Both the position numbers and the translations under genes were made by a program. Below the pieces are notes generated by a model. It searched no databases and was not told the DNA's origin. It saw only the letters and a list, made by a program, of their open reading frames with translations. From an uncultured Verrucomicrobia subdivision 3 bacterium (GTDB lineage Bacteria > Verrucomicrobiota > Verrucomicrobiia > Limisphaerales > UBA8199), in NCBI GenBank assembly GCA_903913865.1, contig CAIWMU010000051.1:1-60890 (forward strand): 60,890 bases of DNA, written 5' to 3'. Positions 8,301 to 17,300 of the stretch are shown here, in pieces (positions within the stretch are counted from its first letter, which is position 1; each line of letters starts with the position of its first letter).

Positions 8301-9919
8301 ACGGTCGGCCCGCTATAGGTGTTCGCACCATTCAACGTCAGCACGCCCAAGCCGTTCTTGACCAAACCGCCGGAGGAAACAGCCACAAGACTGGGAACCC
8401 CGACCGTGGCCGGGGTTGAAGCCCCACCGCCGACGAGGGTCACTGCCGGAGCCACGCTGTATCCGTAACCGGAGCAGGTCACGACGATGTTCGTGACTGT
8501 TCCCGCAACCGGGTCAATCTGGGCGACTGCCAGAGCGCTGCCACTCGAACCACTCGGATCAATCTGAACGATCGGCGGGGCCATGTAGCCAGCGCCACCA
8601 TCCGTGATTGGAATGTTCTGCACACCGTTCCCGGCCGGGGCCACGAGGGGCTGCGAGATCGAGATCGCATAGCCAGCGGTATCGATGATCGCGTTTCCAC
8701 CATACACAGCGGCCTCAGCAAGGTTGCCCACCATGAAGGCAGGATTGTCCGAGCGGGCTGCCAAGGTTCCACCGTTGAAGTTCAAATAGGCCGTTCCAGA
8801 CCCCTTGCCGATCTCAGGAACGCTGACCGTCCCGCCATTCAGCGTGAGGTAGGAGACTCCGTTCGCCATCATCAGGGGGGCGACGGTCTCCAGAACCCCG
8901 GTCCCGGAAACGGTGACTTCACCACGTCCATTCTCTCCGATCATGTAGCGTGTGCCCGTCCCGATGTGCTGGAACAAGCCACCGGAAAGCCAGGTAATGC
9001 CCTGACTGCCGGTATACCGGGCTGTATCACACCACCCGGACTGCACATTCGTGCCGCCGCTCTGGTAAAACACACCCTTGCCGTAACGACCCACCTGGAA
9101 ATTGTTCGGGCAGGTCAGCGTGCCACCTGAAAGTTCGTAATATCCGAACGAGTTCACGGCTCCGGAGTTCTCTCCACCGAAGCACCACTCATTTCCCCCT
9201 GCAGCCCCAACGACCGACCCGCCGGTCTGCACAAGTGCGCCGATCGAGTTGTCCCACTTGCCAAGCCAGAAGCGGGAGACGTTCAGCGTTGCGTTGTCTT
9301 TGATCAAGGCATGGCCCCGGCCATTCCCCCAGTCACCAACATTCCAGTCAGGCCCAAGAATGCTATAGACCGCATTATCTTGAAGGGTCAACCAGCCTTC
9401 GCCGGCGGTCCAGCCGTTGCCGATGCCGTTCCAGCCGCCGGTCACATTGATCCTGCCATTCCCGGTGACAACAATTTCACCTTTGCAGGAACCGTCATCC
9501 CCAACTATGAAACCGTCACCCCGCTTGTTGATCACACCACCCTCACTGACCGTGACTCTGGACAGGGGGGTGTTTCCACCGCCACCGGTCCGGCCACTGA
9601 CGAGCCAGTTGTCCACATTCAGAACACCACCATCGGCTACGACGATATATCCGGCGGCCCCGCCGTTTCCGGCCCAGGCTTCGCTCACATTCGGAACGGT
9701 ATTTGTGATGATCGCCGTGCCGCCATTGCTGACATTCGCAATCGCCCAACCGCCGGCATCATTCGGAATTCCGCCGTTCCAGTTGGCGACATCATTCCAC
9801 CAGCCGAGGCTGGTATTCCAATCATTGGCGTGCGCTGCAGGCGCGAAAGCCATGCACGCGGCGGCAAGCCCGCCCAACGCAAAGGGTCTGTTTAGTTTCT
9901 TTAGTTTCAATTTTTTCAT
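5375..9919 (-). CDS. Giant secreted autotransporter-associated beta-strand-repeat protein
   Basis: A 1514-aa secreted, Gly/Asn/Thr/Ser-rich protein built almost wholly of beta-helix-like repeats. The start is the ATG at 9919, beginning MKKLKLKKLNRPFALGG, a signal peptide cleaved near AHA-ND; the frame upstream to 9982 is GTG-initiated and lacks this feature. Autotransporter-associated beta-strand motifs are visible several times, for example GVLTLNGANTYSGPTVVNAG, then SLAIDTLNDYTGPTRIEGG and TLDLNGVNTYTGPTLVSAG, mixed with many short repeats of the type LNVSGG and LNISGTG. There is no visible C-terminal autotransporter barrel and no PEP-CTERM anchor; it ends LRFFKMRVP. The role is probably surface-exposed or matrix-associated. 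It has its own candidate promoter and operator at 10036-10083 and its own terminator, so it is transcribed alone. Ligand unknown. Confidence 0.85.
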   Translation of the reverse strand: MKKLKLKKLNRPFALGGLAAACMAFAPAAHANDWNTSLGWWNDVANWNGGIPNDAGGWAIANVSNGGTAIITNTVPNVSEAWAGNGGAAGYIVVADGGVLNVDNWLVSGRTGGGGNTPLSRVTVSEGGVINKRGDGFIVGDDGSCKGEIVVTGNGRINVTGGWNGIGNGWTAGEGWLTLQDNAVYSILGPDWNVGDWGNGRGHALIKDNATLNVSRFWLGKWDNSIGALVQTGGSVVGAAGGNEWCFGGENSGAVNSFGYYELSGGTLTCPNNFQVGRYGKGVFYQSGGTNVQSGWCDTARYTGSQGITWLSGGLFQHIGTGTRYMIGENGRGEVTVSGTGVLETVAPLMMANGVSYLTLNGGTVSVPEIGKGSGTAYLNFNGGTLAARSDNPAFMVGNLAEAAVYGGNAIIDTAGYAISISQPLVAPAGNGVQNIPITDGGAGYMAPPIVQIDPSGSSGSALAVAQIDPVAGTVTNIVVTCSGYGYSVAPAVTLVGGGASTPATVGVPSLVAVSSGGLVKNGLGVLTLNGANTYSGPTVVNAGKLIATTAQLGIGAYSVANGAGLGVDILGANAQVNATTVALNGATLDFNVGNYGNPGFAPLNVSGALSVNGTITVGIVDALPQLGQFPLIKYGSRSGSGTFVLGSIPSGVVAAIVNNTANNSVDLQITAVSLPRWDGQAGGNWDIGLTTNWVELSTGLPALFAQGNAVQLDDSALGTTTVNLTGTVNPAKVTINNSALNYTIGGTGKITGSGGITKQGTGSLAIDTLNDYTGPTRIEGGKVAVTKLANGGQPSPIGSSSSAAANLVLANGALSYSGPAIAVDRGYSVQATNSSIDAQSDLGLSGPVTATAGSSFVKSGPAKLTYLGSGVKELSGGGFPGYNVLAGTLLFDGTGVAQTNHSQNEFWVGSTIDAPASITLSNTTLNVDSWFSIGRGNGTVGNLSTADLYNSTVRSGSASMGYDNGVAGNLARQTLTLNGTSAWTNNGDMNLGESAGSASTILVKDAASLYSGWRIHLGWHNGATGQMTIANSAALTINAWFSIGHEGGNGILNLQDTSRLWVLWDMNVTDVGTGDGLMNIKDTAQVSVASMFVGKGVASSGVVNQTGGAVLGRADGNELHIGFHGAGAWNMTAGSLRLDNHWFIVGRYTDGPGVLNVSGGIVNHNTTSGKLFRVGEDGTGILNISGTGSVTTISDRLDIGSNASGNGTVNLDGGSLSVRRVAGGAGTSAFNFNGGVLRALPNANVDFMSNIGLVNVLAGGAVIDTGVATIGITQALQDGSGNGGLTKLGTGTLDLNGVNTYTGPTLVSAGTLGGNGVINGSVTVAVGANLAPGVAVGTLSINNNLTLNGTTTMEVSKDGDVASSDLAAVSGALTMGGKLKVVVAGTNALAVNDTFNVFDWGTRSGSFTTTELPSGYTWDLSKLTTDGTIRVASIVAVSPVVHPPTVSGGKLIMTGTGGSPSGAYTWLTSTNVAAPAADWTTNSIGSFDATGAFSNAIPVNPSEPLRFFKMRVP

Positions 9920-10035
9920 GGGGATTCCATTCAACGCCTCGCTCACTAAACCCAAACCGTGCCGGACGAAAACCCTCGTCACGGTCTGGAACCAGCCAGC
10001 AAAACGACTTAGTTTAGTCGAGAGGATTATCAGGG

Positions 10036-10083
10036 AGTATTGCTATTCCTGAGAGGGTTGTCATGTGGCATAAAGTGGCCACA
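10036..10083 (-). promoter_or_regulatory. Candidate promoter with 20-bp palindromic operator
   Basis: Palindrome TGTGGCCACTTTATGCCACA on the minus strand (10083 to 10064). Its last base begins an ATGACA -35-like hexamer; 17 bases later comes AATACT (10041 to 10036), a fair -10. The predicted 5' leader to ATG 9919 is about 110 bases. Nearly the same 26-base block recurs at 16599-16623 before the GH2 gene, which argues for a shared regulator. Confidence 0.6.
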
Positions 10084-10247
10084 AGACAGGATAACGTCAA
10101 ACAACAAGACCGATTCACCCTGCACCCGGCGCTGGGAAACTCTATAATAACGGGCGGAATAAAAATGTTAACCCCTTGCGCCTGTCACAATCCCCTCTAT
10201 GCAACCTCCGGATCACCCCCACTCCATGCTCAGCGCCTAGACATGGA

Positions 10248-10284
10248 TTGTTGTAAACTATTTATAATTATATCTTTACAACAA
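10248..10284. repeat. AT-rich perfect inverted repeat
   Basis: TTGTTGTAAA at 10248-10257 and its exact complement TTTACAACAA at 10275-10284, separated by 17 A/T-rich bases. It lies 12 bp past the stop codon of the LamG gene. It has no T-run, so it could be an operator or a processing or termination hairpin. Confidence 0.6.
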
Positions 10285-10296
10285 GACAAATCCCTT

Positions 10297-11943
10297 TTAC
10301 TGAAGGCCCATGTCCCGCCGGAAGGCGGAAACCATCAGGACATGCCTTCGGTTGCTCTCGGTGCCCCCCTCCGACTCGTAATTGAGGCCATAGGGCCAGA
10401 AATGAGTGCCATCCGTATAAGGAATCGCACCGGATCCGTCGAACTGGCGCAGTTGCTGCAACGCATTTGCCCCGGTCCACGTCCCGTTTTGAATGAAGTT
10501 CCGGTAGTTCGACGCGGTTCCGATTCCCATGGTGTGAGAGAGTTCGTGGAGGGCGGTGCGGTAACCGATCTGTCCGCCAAAATCCATCCACCCGTCGAAA
10601 TTTGCCTGTGCGGTCGGCACGGATGGGTTGTAGTTGGCATAGACATGCTTCCGGAACGTTCCGTGCCTGTTATAAAGTGCCACGGCTCCGTCCATTGCAT
10701 AAACAATCCGGGAGCGAATGTCCGCCGACCACCCGGAGGAACCACCCGCCAGTTCGTAGCTCAGCGGCCCCGCCACTAGCGTTCCTGATGTGGTCCTGAC
10801 GGAAAAAAACTGCGCCCCCACCCCCGAATCCAGCGGGGCGGCATAGGCAAATCCACCGGTGGCATCAAAGGTCTTGATGGCGATCGGAGTCCAATAGCTC
10901 TGGGCCTGCGATGCCACGGCCGTTCGAAGGATGTAGGCCGTAGCCCCGGACTGCCCGCCCGCCACACTGAATGACACGGTCCCGCCCTTGCCGGAGAATC
11001 CGGAAATCCGGGGCCGGGAAGCAAACAGGAACTCGCCGGGGCCCAACGCTGAATTCGAGATGCGAACCTCATCAACGAACCCGTAGGCACGATCCGTGTG
11101 CCCGCCGGCATACAACCCGCGCCCGACGGCCCATCCACCCGCTGTCCAGTCTGTCCCGCTGACATTGCCCCGGGCCAGGCTTCGATTGGTGCTGCCACTC
11201 AGGGTCATGTCGGTGGATGCAACAAGGACATTGTTCACATACATCTTGAGCGTGACCCCATCGCTGACAGCGGCCAGGTTATACCAGCCAACCCCCACTC
11301 CTTCCGGATCGCTGCCAAAGTTGAACCCGTAAACCCAGCCCGGTGGGGAAAAGGCGGAGTGCATCACACCCGTCACATCCGCAAACGAGACCCCGACACT
11401 GTCATCCGGCCGGACCTGCAGATAAAAAGCCGCAAGATCGCCGTTGGCATTCACCACGGAACGGGCATCCCGGCTGATGACCGTGCGATAGCCAGCATTG
11501 GCCTCCGCCTTATACGAAACCTCCACCGTCCACTGTGCGGGAGTGATCATCCTCAAATCCGGACCTGTCGGCACCCCGGACGGCCCCGATGTGAACATGG
11601 CGGGGTAGGCTCCTGTGTTCTTCACGCTGAACCGGTTTGTCATTCTGACCGCAGCGATCTGCCCGTCAGGAACATCGGTCCGATAGGAGAAGCCGGATCC
11701 ACCACCCTGACTCCAGCTGGAGAGGTTGTTTCCATTTCCGGAAGCATCCGGGATCGCCCCATCGAACACACCGGGATTCCCGGTGTGGATCACATCCGTG
11801 TTCGCCGGGCCGGCCTCAAACCGCCAATAAGCCACGGTAGCGGCCTGCAGATTGGCCATGAACAGCCATCCGAGAACAATGACCGCAGCCGCGCCAGGCC
11901 TGCCACGACCTTTCAGTTCCTGCGGGGAATGGAGATGCCTCAC
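10297..11943 (-). CDS. Secreted LamG-domain protein with C-terminal zincin-like HExxH motif
   Basis: A 548-aa exported protein. A signal peptide (hydrophobic core AAAVIVLGWLFMANL, cleavage near LQA-AT) is followed by a concanavalin/LamG-like module at about residues 35-300 (VAYWRFEAG, NGNNLSSW, GWYNLAAVSDGVTLKMYVN, GFVDEVRISNSAL). The C-terminal 150 residues contain RTALHELSHTMGIGT with H466, E467, H470 and G473, the HExxHxxG signature of metzincin-type peptidases. The third zinc ligand expected three residues after the Gly is not a His or Asp here, so activity is uncertain. The start is GTG at 11943, overlapping the upstream GH2 stop as GTGA, which implies translational coupling. It probably binds and processes polymer or protein in concert with the glycoside hydrolases. 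Confidence 0.75.
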   Translation of the reverse strand: MRHLHSPQELKGRGRPGAAAVIVLGWLFMANLQAATVAYWRFEAGPANTDVIHTGNPGVFDGAIPDASGNGNNLSSWSQGGGSGFSYRTDVPDGQIAAVRMTNRFSVKNTGAYPAMFTSGPSGVPTGPDLRMITPAQWTVEVSYKAEANAGYRTVISRDARSVVNANGDLAAFYLQVRPDDSVGVSFADVTGVMHSAFSPPGWVYGFNFGSDPEGVGVGWYNLAAVSDGVTLKMYVNNVLVASTDMTLSGSTNRSLARGNVSGTDWTAGGWAVGRGLYAGGHTDRAYGFVDEVRISNSALGPGEFLFASRPRISGFSGKGGTVSFSVAGGQSGATAYILRTAVASQAQSYWTPIAIKTFDATGGFAYAAPLDSGVGAQFFSVRTTSGTLVAGPLSYELAGGSSGWSADIRSRIVYAMDGAVALYNRHGTFRKHVYANYNPSVPTAQANFDGWMDFGGQIGYRTALHELSHTMGIGTASNYRNFIQNGTWTGANALQQLRQFDGSGAIPYTDGTHFWPYGLNYESEGGTESNRRHVLMVSAFRRDMGLQ

Positions 11944-14231
11944 TTCGACACAAGCAGAGCCAGATCAATCAACTGGCCGCCTGCTGTTTGATGGGTATGA
12001 ACCGCAATCGTGTTGGCTCCCTTGCGAACCGCCTTCTTCAATGCGGCGGTGATCTCAAATCCCTCGTAGGCGTTGTTGAAGCCGCCCCGGCTCCAGATCT
12101 TCTCCCCGTTCACATAAATCTCAGTGTCCTCATCGTGAAAAATCACGAGAGAAGCAGTCCCAAAGTCCTTCCCGTCCCACTCGAAGGCACCGCGCAGCCA
12201 GATGTCGCTCGTTTTCCACTCTGTCCGGGAAATGGAGAGGTTTCCAAAGGGTGCCAGTCCCTCTGCCCAGGTGGCATCGTTAAACCCGGCGGCATTCCAC
12301 CCGGTGGCCGGAGCTTCTGTTGTGTAACGGTAGGGGCGGGCCAGATTGCCATCGGCAGCGGCCCCCAGCAGGACCTGCCATTCCTGCGCTCCCCGTGCCT
12401 GCGGTTTCCCGGCAGTGGGCCCAGTCCGCTCATAGGCGGCAACCCTCGAGGTGGCTGCATGGAGCCGCTTGAGATCAAACTTCGGTCGCCTGTCATAGTA
12501 ATATAGCCCGTTGTGCTCCTGCTCCACATCCGTCAACTGGGTGTAGCAAAAGCCGAACATGTCCGGATTGTCGAGCAGCGCGGCGACCAGGCCCTCGTAA
12601 CGGGTGTAAAACTCCTCAATATTCTTCGGCCCCGCACCGTAGCCCCATCCGCCTTCTGTAGCCCAGCCAATTCCACCGAACTCGCTCACCATGAACGGGA
12701 CCCCCTCATCCCGGCCGGATGACCCTGCGCCGTAGCGTGTCGGGATCTTAATGGGCGGACCGCCCTTGAAGAATTCAAGCCAGCGCTTTTTGAGGCTGGC
12801 CGGGTCCTGGTTGTAGTCGTGGTCATCCCGAACCTCCGGAGCCTTGACTGTATGGCTCCAACCGCTCGTTTCCAGCGTCGGCCGGGTGGGGTCGATCGCC
12901 TTGGTCTCATGCAGGATGATGTTTTGAATTTCACCCGCCTCCCCCGGTGTTTCATTGAATGGGCACCAGCCGATGATGGCGGGGTGGTTCCGGTCCCGCA
13001 TCAGGATCTCCGTCCACTCGTTAATCACATTCGCATAGTTGGTGGCGCGGTAATTGAAGCCCCAATTCGGGAACTCGCCCCAGACGAGATAGCCGAGTTT
13101 GTCCGCCCAATAGAGGAATCGGGGCTCAAACACCTTCTGGTGCAGGCGCGCGCCGTTGTAACCGGCTGCCATGCTCATCTCTATATCGTGCTTGAGCGCC
13201 TCATCCGAAGGTGCCGTCCAAATCCCATCCGGATAGAAGCCCTGATCCAGAATCAAACGCTGGAAGACCGGCTTGTCGTTGATCAGAATGGCCCGGCCGT
13301 TGATGGATACTTTGCGCAGACCGAAATAACTCGCAACATCATCCACAACCTTGGTGCCAGTCTTGAGGCTGAACTTCAGGTCGTAGAGAAACGGCGAACC
13401 AACCTCCCAAAGCCGCTTCTTCTTGAGATCCACCACCAGCCGGTTGTCCCGGCCCGAGACCGGGCAGGAATCCCGCCCCACAAGCTTCCCATCCGCAAAA
13501 GCCTCAGCCACAAGCGTCAGATTTGTTTCCGTGGTGTTCACGGAACAGGAGACAAGCACACGGGAACGGTCGGGATCGGGGACAACTGAAAATCCATCCA
13601 CAAATGAATCACCCACAGCCTCCAGCCACACCGGCTGCCAGATGCCGGTTGTGCGGGTGTAAACGCATCCTTCGCTGACCGAGTGGGTCTGCTTTCCCGT
13701 CGGCTGACGGCCGCTTGCCGTCTCGTCATGCGCCTTCACGACGATTTCGTTGGCCCCATCCCGAAGCCATGGCGTGATCTCCAATGCAAAGGAAACATTC
13801 CCCCCCACATGGGTGCCCGCCAGCCTGCCGTTGACCCAGACCCGCGCCTCGTAGTCCACCGCCCCAAAATGCAGCCGCACCCGGCGTCCCTTCATCCCGG
13901 CGGGAAGATCAAAACTCCGCCGATACCAGACATTCGTCATCAAACCGTAGTGCCCCACCCCGCCCAGCTTGCTCTCCGGCGAAAAGGGAACTGTGATCCT
14001 GGCTGCAAGATCCTTCCCGGTTATCAACCCGCGTCGCTCGCCATCCCCGGCTTCATCAATCTCAAACTGCCACTCCCCGTTGAGCGTGGCCCAATTGCTC
14101 CTGAATGCATCAGGGCGTGGATGCTCCGCCCGGGGCAACTCCGCCGCCATGGCCGTGGCTGCCAGCAACAGCATGCCCGCGAGGAAAGCCATCCTGTTTC
14201 CAATGTTCCTATCAATGTTCATGTGTCTCAT
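11940..14231 (-). CDS. Glycoside hydrolase family 2 protein (beta-galactosidase/glucuronidase-like)
   Basis: A 763-aa exported retaining glycosidase of family GH2. It has a signal peptide (AFLAGMLLLAATAMAAEL), then a sugar-binding jelly-roll domain with WATLNGEWQFEID, an immunoglobulin-like domain, and the TIM barrel. The acid/base is E427 in CPFNETPGEA and the nucleophile E517 in FMVSEFGGIGW, both in the expected NE and SEF contexts. A further C-terminal jelly-roll (about 630-760) contains IFHDEDTEIYVNGEKIW. The specificity (beta-galactosidase, glucuronidase or mannosidase) cannot be settled. It is about 30 bp downstream of a paralogous GH2 gene and overlaps the LamG/zincin gene by four bases, so it is the middle gene of a polysaccharide-utilisation operon. 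Confidence 0.9.
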   Translation of the reverse strand: MRHMNIDRNIGNRMAFLAGMLLLAATAMAAELPRAEHPRPDAFRSNWATLNGEWQFEIDEAGDGERRGLITGKDLAARITVPFSPESKLGGVGHYGLMTNVWYRRSFDLPAGMKGRRVRLHFGAVDYEARVWVNGRLAGTHVGGNVSFALEITPWLRDGANEIVVKAHDETASGRQPTGKQTHSVSEGCVYTRTTGIWQPVWLEAVGDSFVDGFSVVPDPDRSRVLVSCSVNTTETNLTLVAEAFADGKLVGRDSCPVSGRDNRLVVDLKKKRLWEVGSPFLYDLKFSLKTGTKVVDDVASYFGLRKVSINGRAILINDKPVFQRLILDQGFYPDGIWTAPSDEALKHDIEMSMAAGYNGARLHQKVFEPRFLYWADKLGYLVWGEFPNWGFNYRATNYANVINEWTEILMRDRNHPAIIGWCPFNETPGEAGEIQNIILHETKAIDPTRPTLETSGWSHTVKAPEVRDDHDYNQDPASLKKRWLEFFKGGPPIKIPTRYGAGSSGRDEGVPFMVSEFGGIGWATEGGWGYGAGPKNIEEFYTRYEGLVAALLDNPDMFGFCYTQLTDVEQEHNGLYYYDRRPKFDLKRLHAATSRVAAYERTGPTAGKPQARGAQEWQVLLGAAADGNLARPYRYTTEAPATGWNAAGFNDATWAEGLAPFGNLSISRTEWKTSDIWLRGAFEWDGKDFGTASLVIFHDEDTEIYVNGEKIWSRGGFNNAYEGFEITAALKKAVRKGANTIAVHTHQTAGGQLIDLALLVSK

Positions 14232-14262
14232 AGTTTTAAAAGTGACTCAAAGTGCTCCATAC

Positions 14263-16527
14263 CTACCGACGCGCAGAGGATGGACCTGTGGCCAGAATCC
14301 CCACATCAATCCCCTGCCCTCCGGCTGTCTGGTGGCAATGGACGGCCACACTGTTGCGCCCGGTGTGCAGCGTGGAAAGCGCCTCCGCACTCACATCCAC
14401 CTCCACATAGCTGTTAAGAAACCCGGGCAGCCGGGCTGCGACCACCCCGTTGATGTGGACCACCGCATCCTCATCGTGATAAACGCGAAGCTTCAAGCCG
14501 GACGGCGGTGGCCCCTCAACGCTGAATTCCGACCGCAGCCATATATCCGGGGATTCCCAGGCCGTGTTCACCCGCAATCCGGGAGTGCCCACCGAACCGA
14601 ACCCGCCAAAGCCATCCCTCCACCCGGACGCCTCAAATCCCGGTGCAACCCAGTCCCCCCCCGGCTGCTGGGTGGTGTATTTCCAGACCGATCCCCCGAA
14701 CACCGCATCCTTCAACAGAATTCTCCTCGGCTCGCCCCCCGCCCCGCCCCGGTTCACCAAAGCCATCGCCGCCGGATCGATTTTCGAGACAGCCCTGTCA
14801 TAGGTGAGCAGCCCGTTGCACTCCGTTTCAACATCCGTGGTCTGCGTGTAGATCGCAGCGCTCAACCCCCGCAGATCGCGCAGCGCGCGCACCTGGTTCA
14901 CAAGCAGCGTGTAGCGCCCCTCCAGGTCCTGTGCGCTCTTGAGCATCAGGTAACCCCAGCAACGGGCCGACCATGAATGGTCATCCACCGGCAGTCCCAG
15001 TCCTCCAAACTCCCCAAGCACCACCGCCCGGCGCGGATCCGGATCCGGTGCATCCGGCCCCGGATAGCTGTGCATGTCCATCATGTCCCCCGCCCGCATG
15101 TCAGTCCACCCGCTGGCATTGTTGACCAGGCGGGAGGGGTCGAGTGACTTCAACCACTGCGAAAGCCGCTCCGTGTCATACTGACCCCAGCCTTCGTTGA
15201 AGAGGACCCAGACAATGATCGAGGGGTGTGCCCCCAAATCCCCCACCATGTGGAGGAGTTCCGTCTCAAACTCCCGCCTTCCGTCAGGTCGGGCATTGTT
15301 CCCGCTCGGCATGTCCTGCCAGACCAGCAACCCCAACCGGTCACACCAGTAATACCACCGGTCCGGCTCCACTTTCACATGCTTCCGGATCAGGTTGAAC
15401 CCTGCCTTCTTCAAAAACTCGATATCCGACCTCAATGCCCCATCCGTCGGTGCCGTATGGATTCCATCCGGCCAGAACCCTTGGTCCAGAGTGCCAAGCT
15501 GAAACAGAAATTGGTCGTTCAGGGCGATCCGGGTGGTTCCCTGCCGGTCCTTCCTCAACCCGATCTTCCTCATTCCAAAATAGCTCGCCACCGAATCCAC
15601 AACTTTGCCAGGACCGTTCGTAGTGGCCGGGTCCACCTCCCGGATGGTGATCTGCAGGTCATACAGGAACGGATCCTCGGGGGTCCACAGCCGGGGGGTG
15701 GAAATCGGCAGCACGACCTCCTCATTTAGCAACCCGTCACACCGTCCCGCCTCCACCCCAGCCACCCGTGCAACCGCCTCCACCCGGAACCGTGTGGAAA
15801 GGGTCCCCGCACCCACCCGCACCCGCAGTGCCCGGGCATCAAGGTCCGGAACAAGCTTGAGCGTATCCACGCAAACTTCCGGCACCGGCTCAAGCCACAC
15901 GGTTTGCCAGATGCCCGAACTTGGTGTGTAAAAAATCCCCTCCGGCTTCCGTGATTGTTTGCCCCGGGGCTGATCCCCCTCCGTCGGATCCGCAACCCCG
16001 ACCACGATCTCATCCGCACCGTTCCAGTGCAATTCATCCGTGATATCGAAGCCGAACCGGCCATAGCCTCCCCGATGCCGGCCCACATCCATCCCGTTCA
16101 CCATCACCCTGGCCTCCCAATCCACCGCCTCAAAGTGCAGGCGCACACGCCGCCCCCGCCACCCGGTGGGAACCGAAATCTGCCGCCGATACCAGAGCAT
16201 GCTGTTCTGGTCCAACCGCCGCTTCACACCGGAAAGGGCCGATTCCACCGGGAACGGGACAAGAATCGGACCCTCGCAGGTGGCCGGCACTCCGGATGTC
16301 ATCGGGGTGATCGCATAGTCCCAGAGCCCATTCAAACTGAGCCAGTCCTTGCGGACCAGCTGGGGGCGGGGATATTCGGGGAGTGCATTCGTCGGGCTCA
16401 CTTCCGCCGCCCAGCGGGTCAGCAGGGTTCCTTTGACGACCTGCCACCCGGCACGCTCCGCCGCGCCCAAAGCAGCAACACCCAGCAACACAATGAGGGC
16501 GGGGAGAACGACGCGGATTGCTTGCAT
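14263..16527 (-). CDS. Glycoside hydrolase family 2 protein, paralogue of the next gene
   Basis: A 754-aa exported GH2 enzyme. The frame is open to 16671, but the ATG at 16527 begins a normal signal peptide ([22 protein letters not shown]), so I chose it. Domains run as in its downstream paralogue: jelly-roll with [12 protein letters not shown], Ig-like domain, then barrel with acid/base E445 in [11 protein letters not shown] and nucleophile E506 in [14 protein letters not shown]-terminal jelly-roll contains [14 protein letters not shown] and [21 protein letters not shown], matching the end of the paralogue. A palindrome/-35 block lies 72-96 bp upstream. The gene directly follows the two-component system on the same strand, suggesting it is a regulated target. 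Confidence 0.9.
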   Translation of the reverse strand: MQAIRVVLPALIVLLGVAALGAAERAGWQVVKGTLLTRWAAEVSPTNALPEYPRPQLVRKDWLSLNGLWDYAITPMTSGVPATCEGPILVPFPVESALSGVKRRLDQNSMLWYRRQISVPTGWRGRRVRLHFEAVDWEARVMVNGMDVGRHRGGYGRFGFDITDELHWNGADEIVVGVADPTEGDQPRGKQSRKPEGIFYTPSSGIWQTVWLEPVPEVCVDTLKLVPDLDARALRVRVGAGTLSTRFRVEAVARVAGVEAGRCDGLLNEEVVLPISTPRLWTPEDPFLYDLQITIREVDPATTNGPGKVVDSVASYFGMRKIGLRKDRQGTTRIALNDQFLFQLGTLDQGFWPDGIHTAPTDGALRSDIEFLKKAGFNLIRKHVKVEPDRWYYWCDRLGLLVWQDMPSGNNARPDGRREFETELLHMVGDLGAHPSIIVWVLFNEGWGQYDTERLSQWLKSLDPSRLVNNASGWTDMRAGDMMDMHSYPGPDAPDPDPRRAVVLGEFGGLGLPVDDHSWSARCWGYLMLKSAQDLEGRYTLLVNQVRALRDLRGLSAAIYTQTTDVETECNGLLTYDRAVSKIDPAAMALVNRGGAGGEPRRILLKDAVFGGSVWKYTTQQPGGDWVAPGFEASGWRDGFGGFGSVGTPGLRVNTAWESPDIWLRSEFSVEGPPPSGLKLRVYHDEDAVVHINGVVAARLPGFLNSYVEVDVSAEALSTLHTGRNSVAVHCHQTAGGQGIDVGILATGPSSARR

Positions 16528-16575
16528 GCATCGTCCCCATCCAAAAATGTTGGTACACTTGGGGGTCACTCCTGT

Positions 16576-16623
16576 CATCGTCTCAAAATCCGGCATGGTG
16601 TCATGTGGCATGAATTGGCCACA
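16576..16623 (-). promoter_or_regulatory. Candidate operator/promoter matching the 10036-10083 element
   Basis: Minus-strand palindrome TGTGGCCAATTCATGCCACA (16623 to 16604) runs into ATGACA (16604 to 16599). The 26-base block differs from the one at 10059-10083 at only a few positions, mostly in the palindrome centre. The -10 at 17 bases spacing (ACGATG) is poor. It lies between the response-regulator stop and the GH2 ATG at 16527. Confidence 0.55.
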
Positions 16624-16667
16624 CCCACCCACCCACCCGCCCCGCCCGGATGGGTGGCCCCGCCCCG

Positions 16668-17300
16668 TCATTTGCGCATGAATTTTGCCACAGCCTCCGT
16701 CCGGGTCTGGACATGCAGTTTTTCGTAGATGCGGCGGATATAGTTTCTCACCGTATGGATGCTCACCTCCAGCTGTTCGGCGATCTGTTTGTAGGCCAGC
16801 CCCTCCGCAAGCCCGTTCAACACCTCCCGCTCCCTTTGTGAAAGCTCAACCGCCTCGGCTCCCCGCGCCGGAAGCGCCTGGAAGGATTGCACCACCTTGC
16901 GTGCGATCGATGCGGACATCGGAGATCCCCCATCCAGAACCTCCGTGATTGCCTCCAGCAACTTCGAGGGGGACGATCTCTTGAGGAGGTAACCGCTCGC
17001 CCCGGCGGCAAGGGCCCGGTAGATCTTGTCAGCATCCTCGAACACCGTCAGCATCAGGACCTGCGCGTCCGGAACAATTTCCTTGAGCCGCCGCACACAT
17101 TCGATGCCATCCATGCCACCCAGATTGATGTCCATGAGGATCACATCCGGCCGGTCGGTCTTGAGATGCAACAAAGCCTCCTCCGCGCTGGCATAGACAC
17201 TCTTGCAGGAAAATCCTCCGGCAGCCTGCAGGTAGCCGCCGATATGCTCCCGCAAATCCGCCTCGTCATCCACAATGGATACTGTGATGGTTCTATTCAT
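16668..17300 (-). CDS. LuxR/NarL-family response regulator
   Basis: A 210-aa two-component transcription regulator. The receiver domain has acidic pair D11/D12, phospho-acceptor D57 in [10 protein letters not shown]85 in LMLTVFEDA and K107 in GYLLKRSS, all the canonical positions. A LuxR-type helix-turn-helix occupies about residues 145-207 ([15 protein letters not shown], then [18 protein letters not shown]). Its ATG overlaps the stop of the sensor kinase as ATGA, so the two proteins are a cognate pair made together. The regulator should be phosphorylated by the kinase and bind dyad-symmetric DNA; palindromes in front of the GH2 and beta-strand-repeat genes are natural candidate targets (inference). 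Confidence 0.93.
   Translation of the reverse strand: MNRTITVSIVDDEADLREHIGGYLQAAGGFSCKSVYASAEEALLHLKTDRPDVILMDINLGGMDGIECVRRLKEIVPDAQVLMLTVFEDADKIYRALAAGASGYLLKRSSPSKLLEAITEVLDGGSPMSASIARKVVQSFQALPARGAEAVELSQREREVLNGLAEGLAYKQIAEQLEVSIHTVRNYIRRIYEKLHVQTRTEAVAKFMRK

Noticed and set aside
5591-9895. Long plus-strand frames opposite the beta-strand-repeat gene
   Set aside because: Repetitive His/Gly/Pro-rich translations that mirror the repeat structure on the other strand; no protein features of their own.
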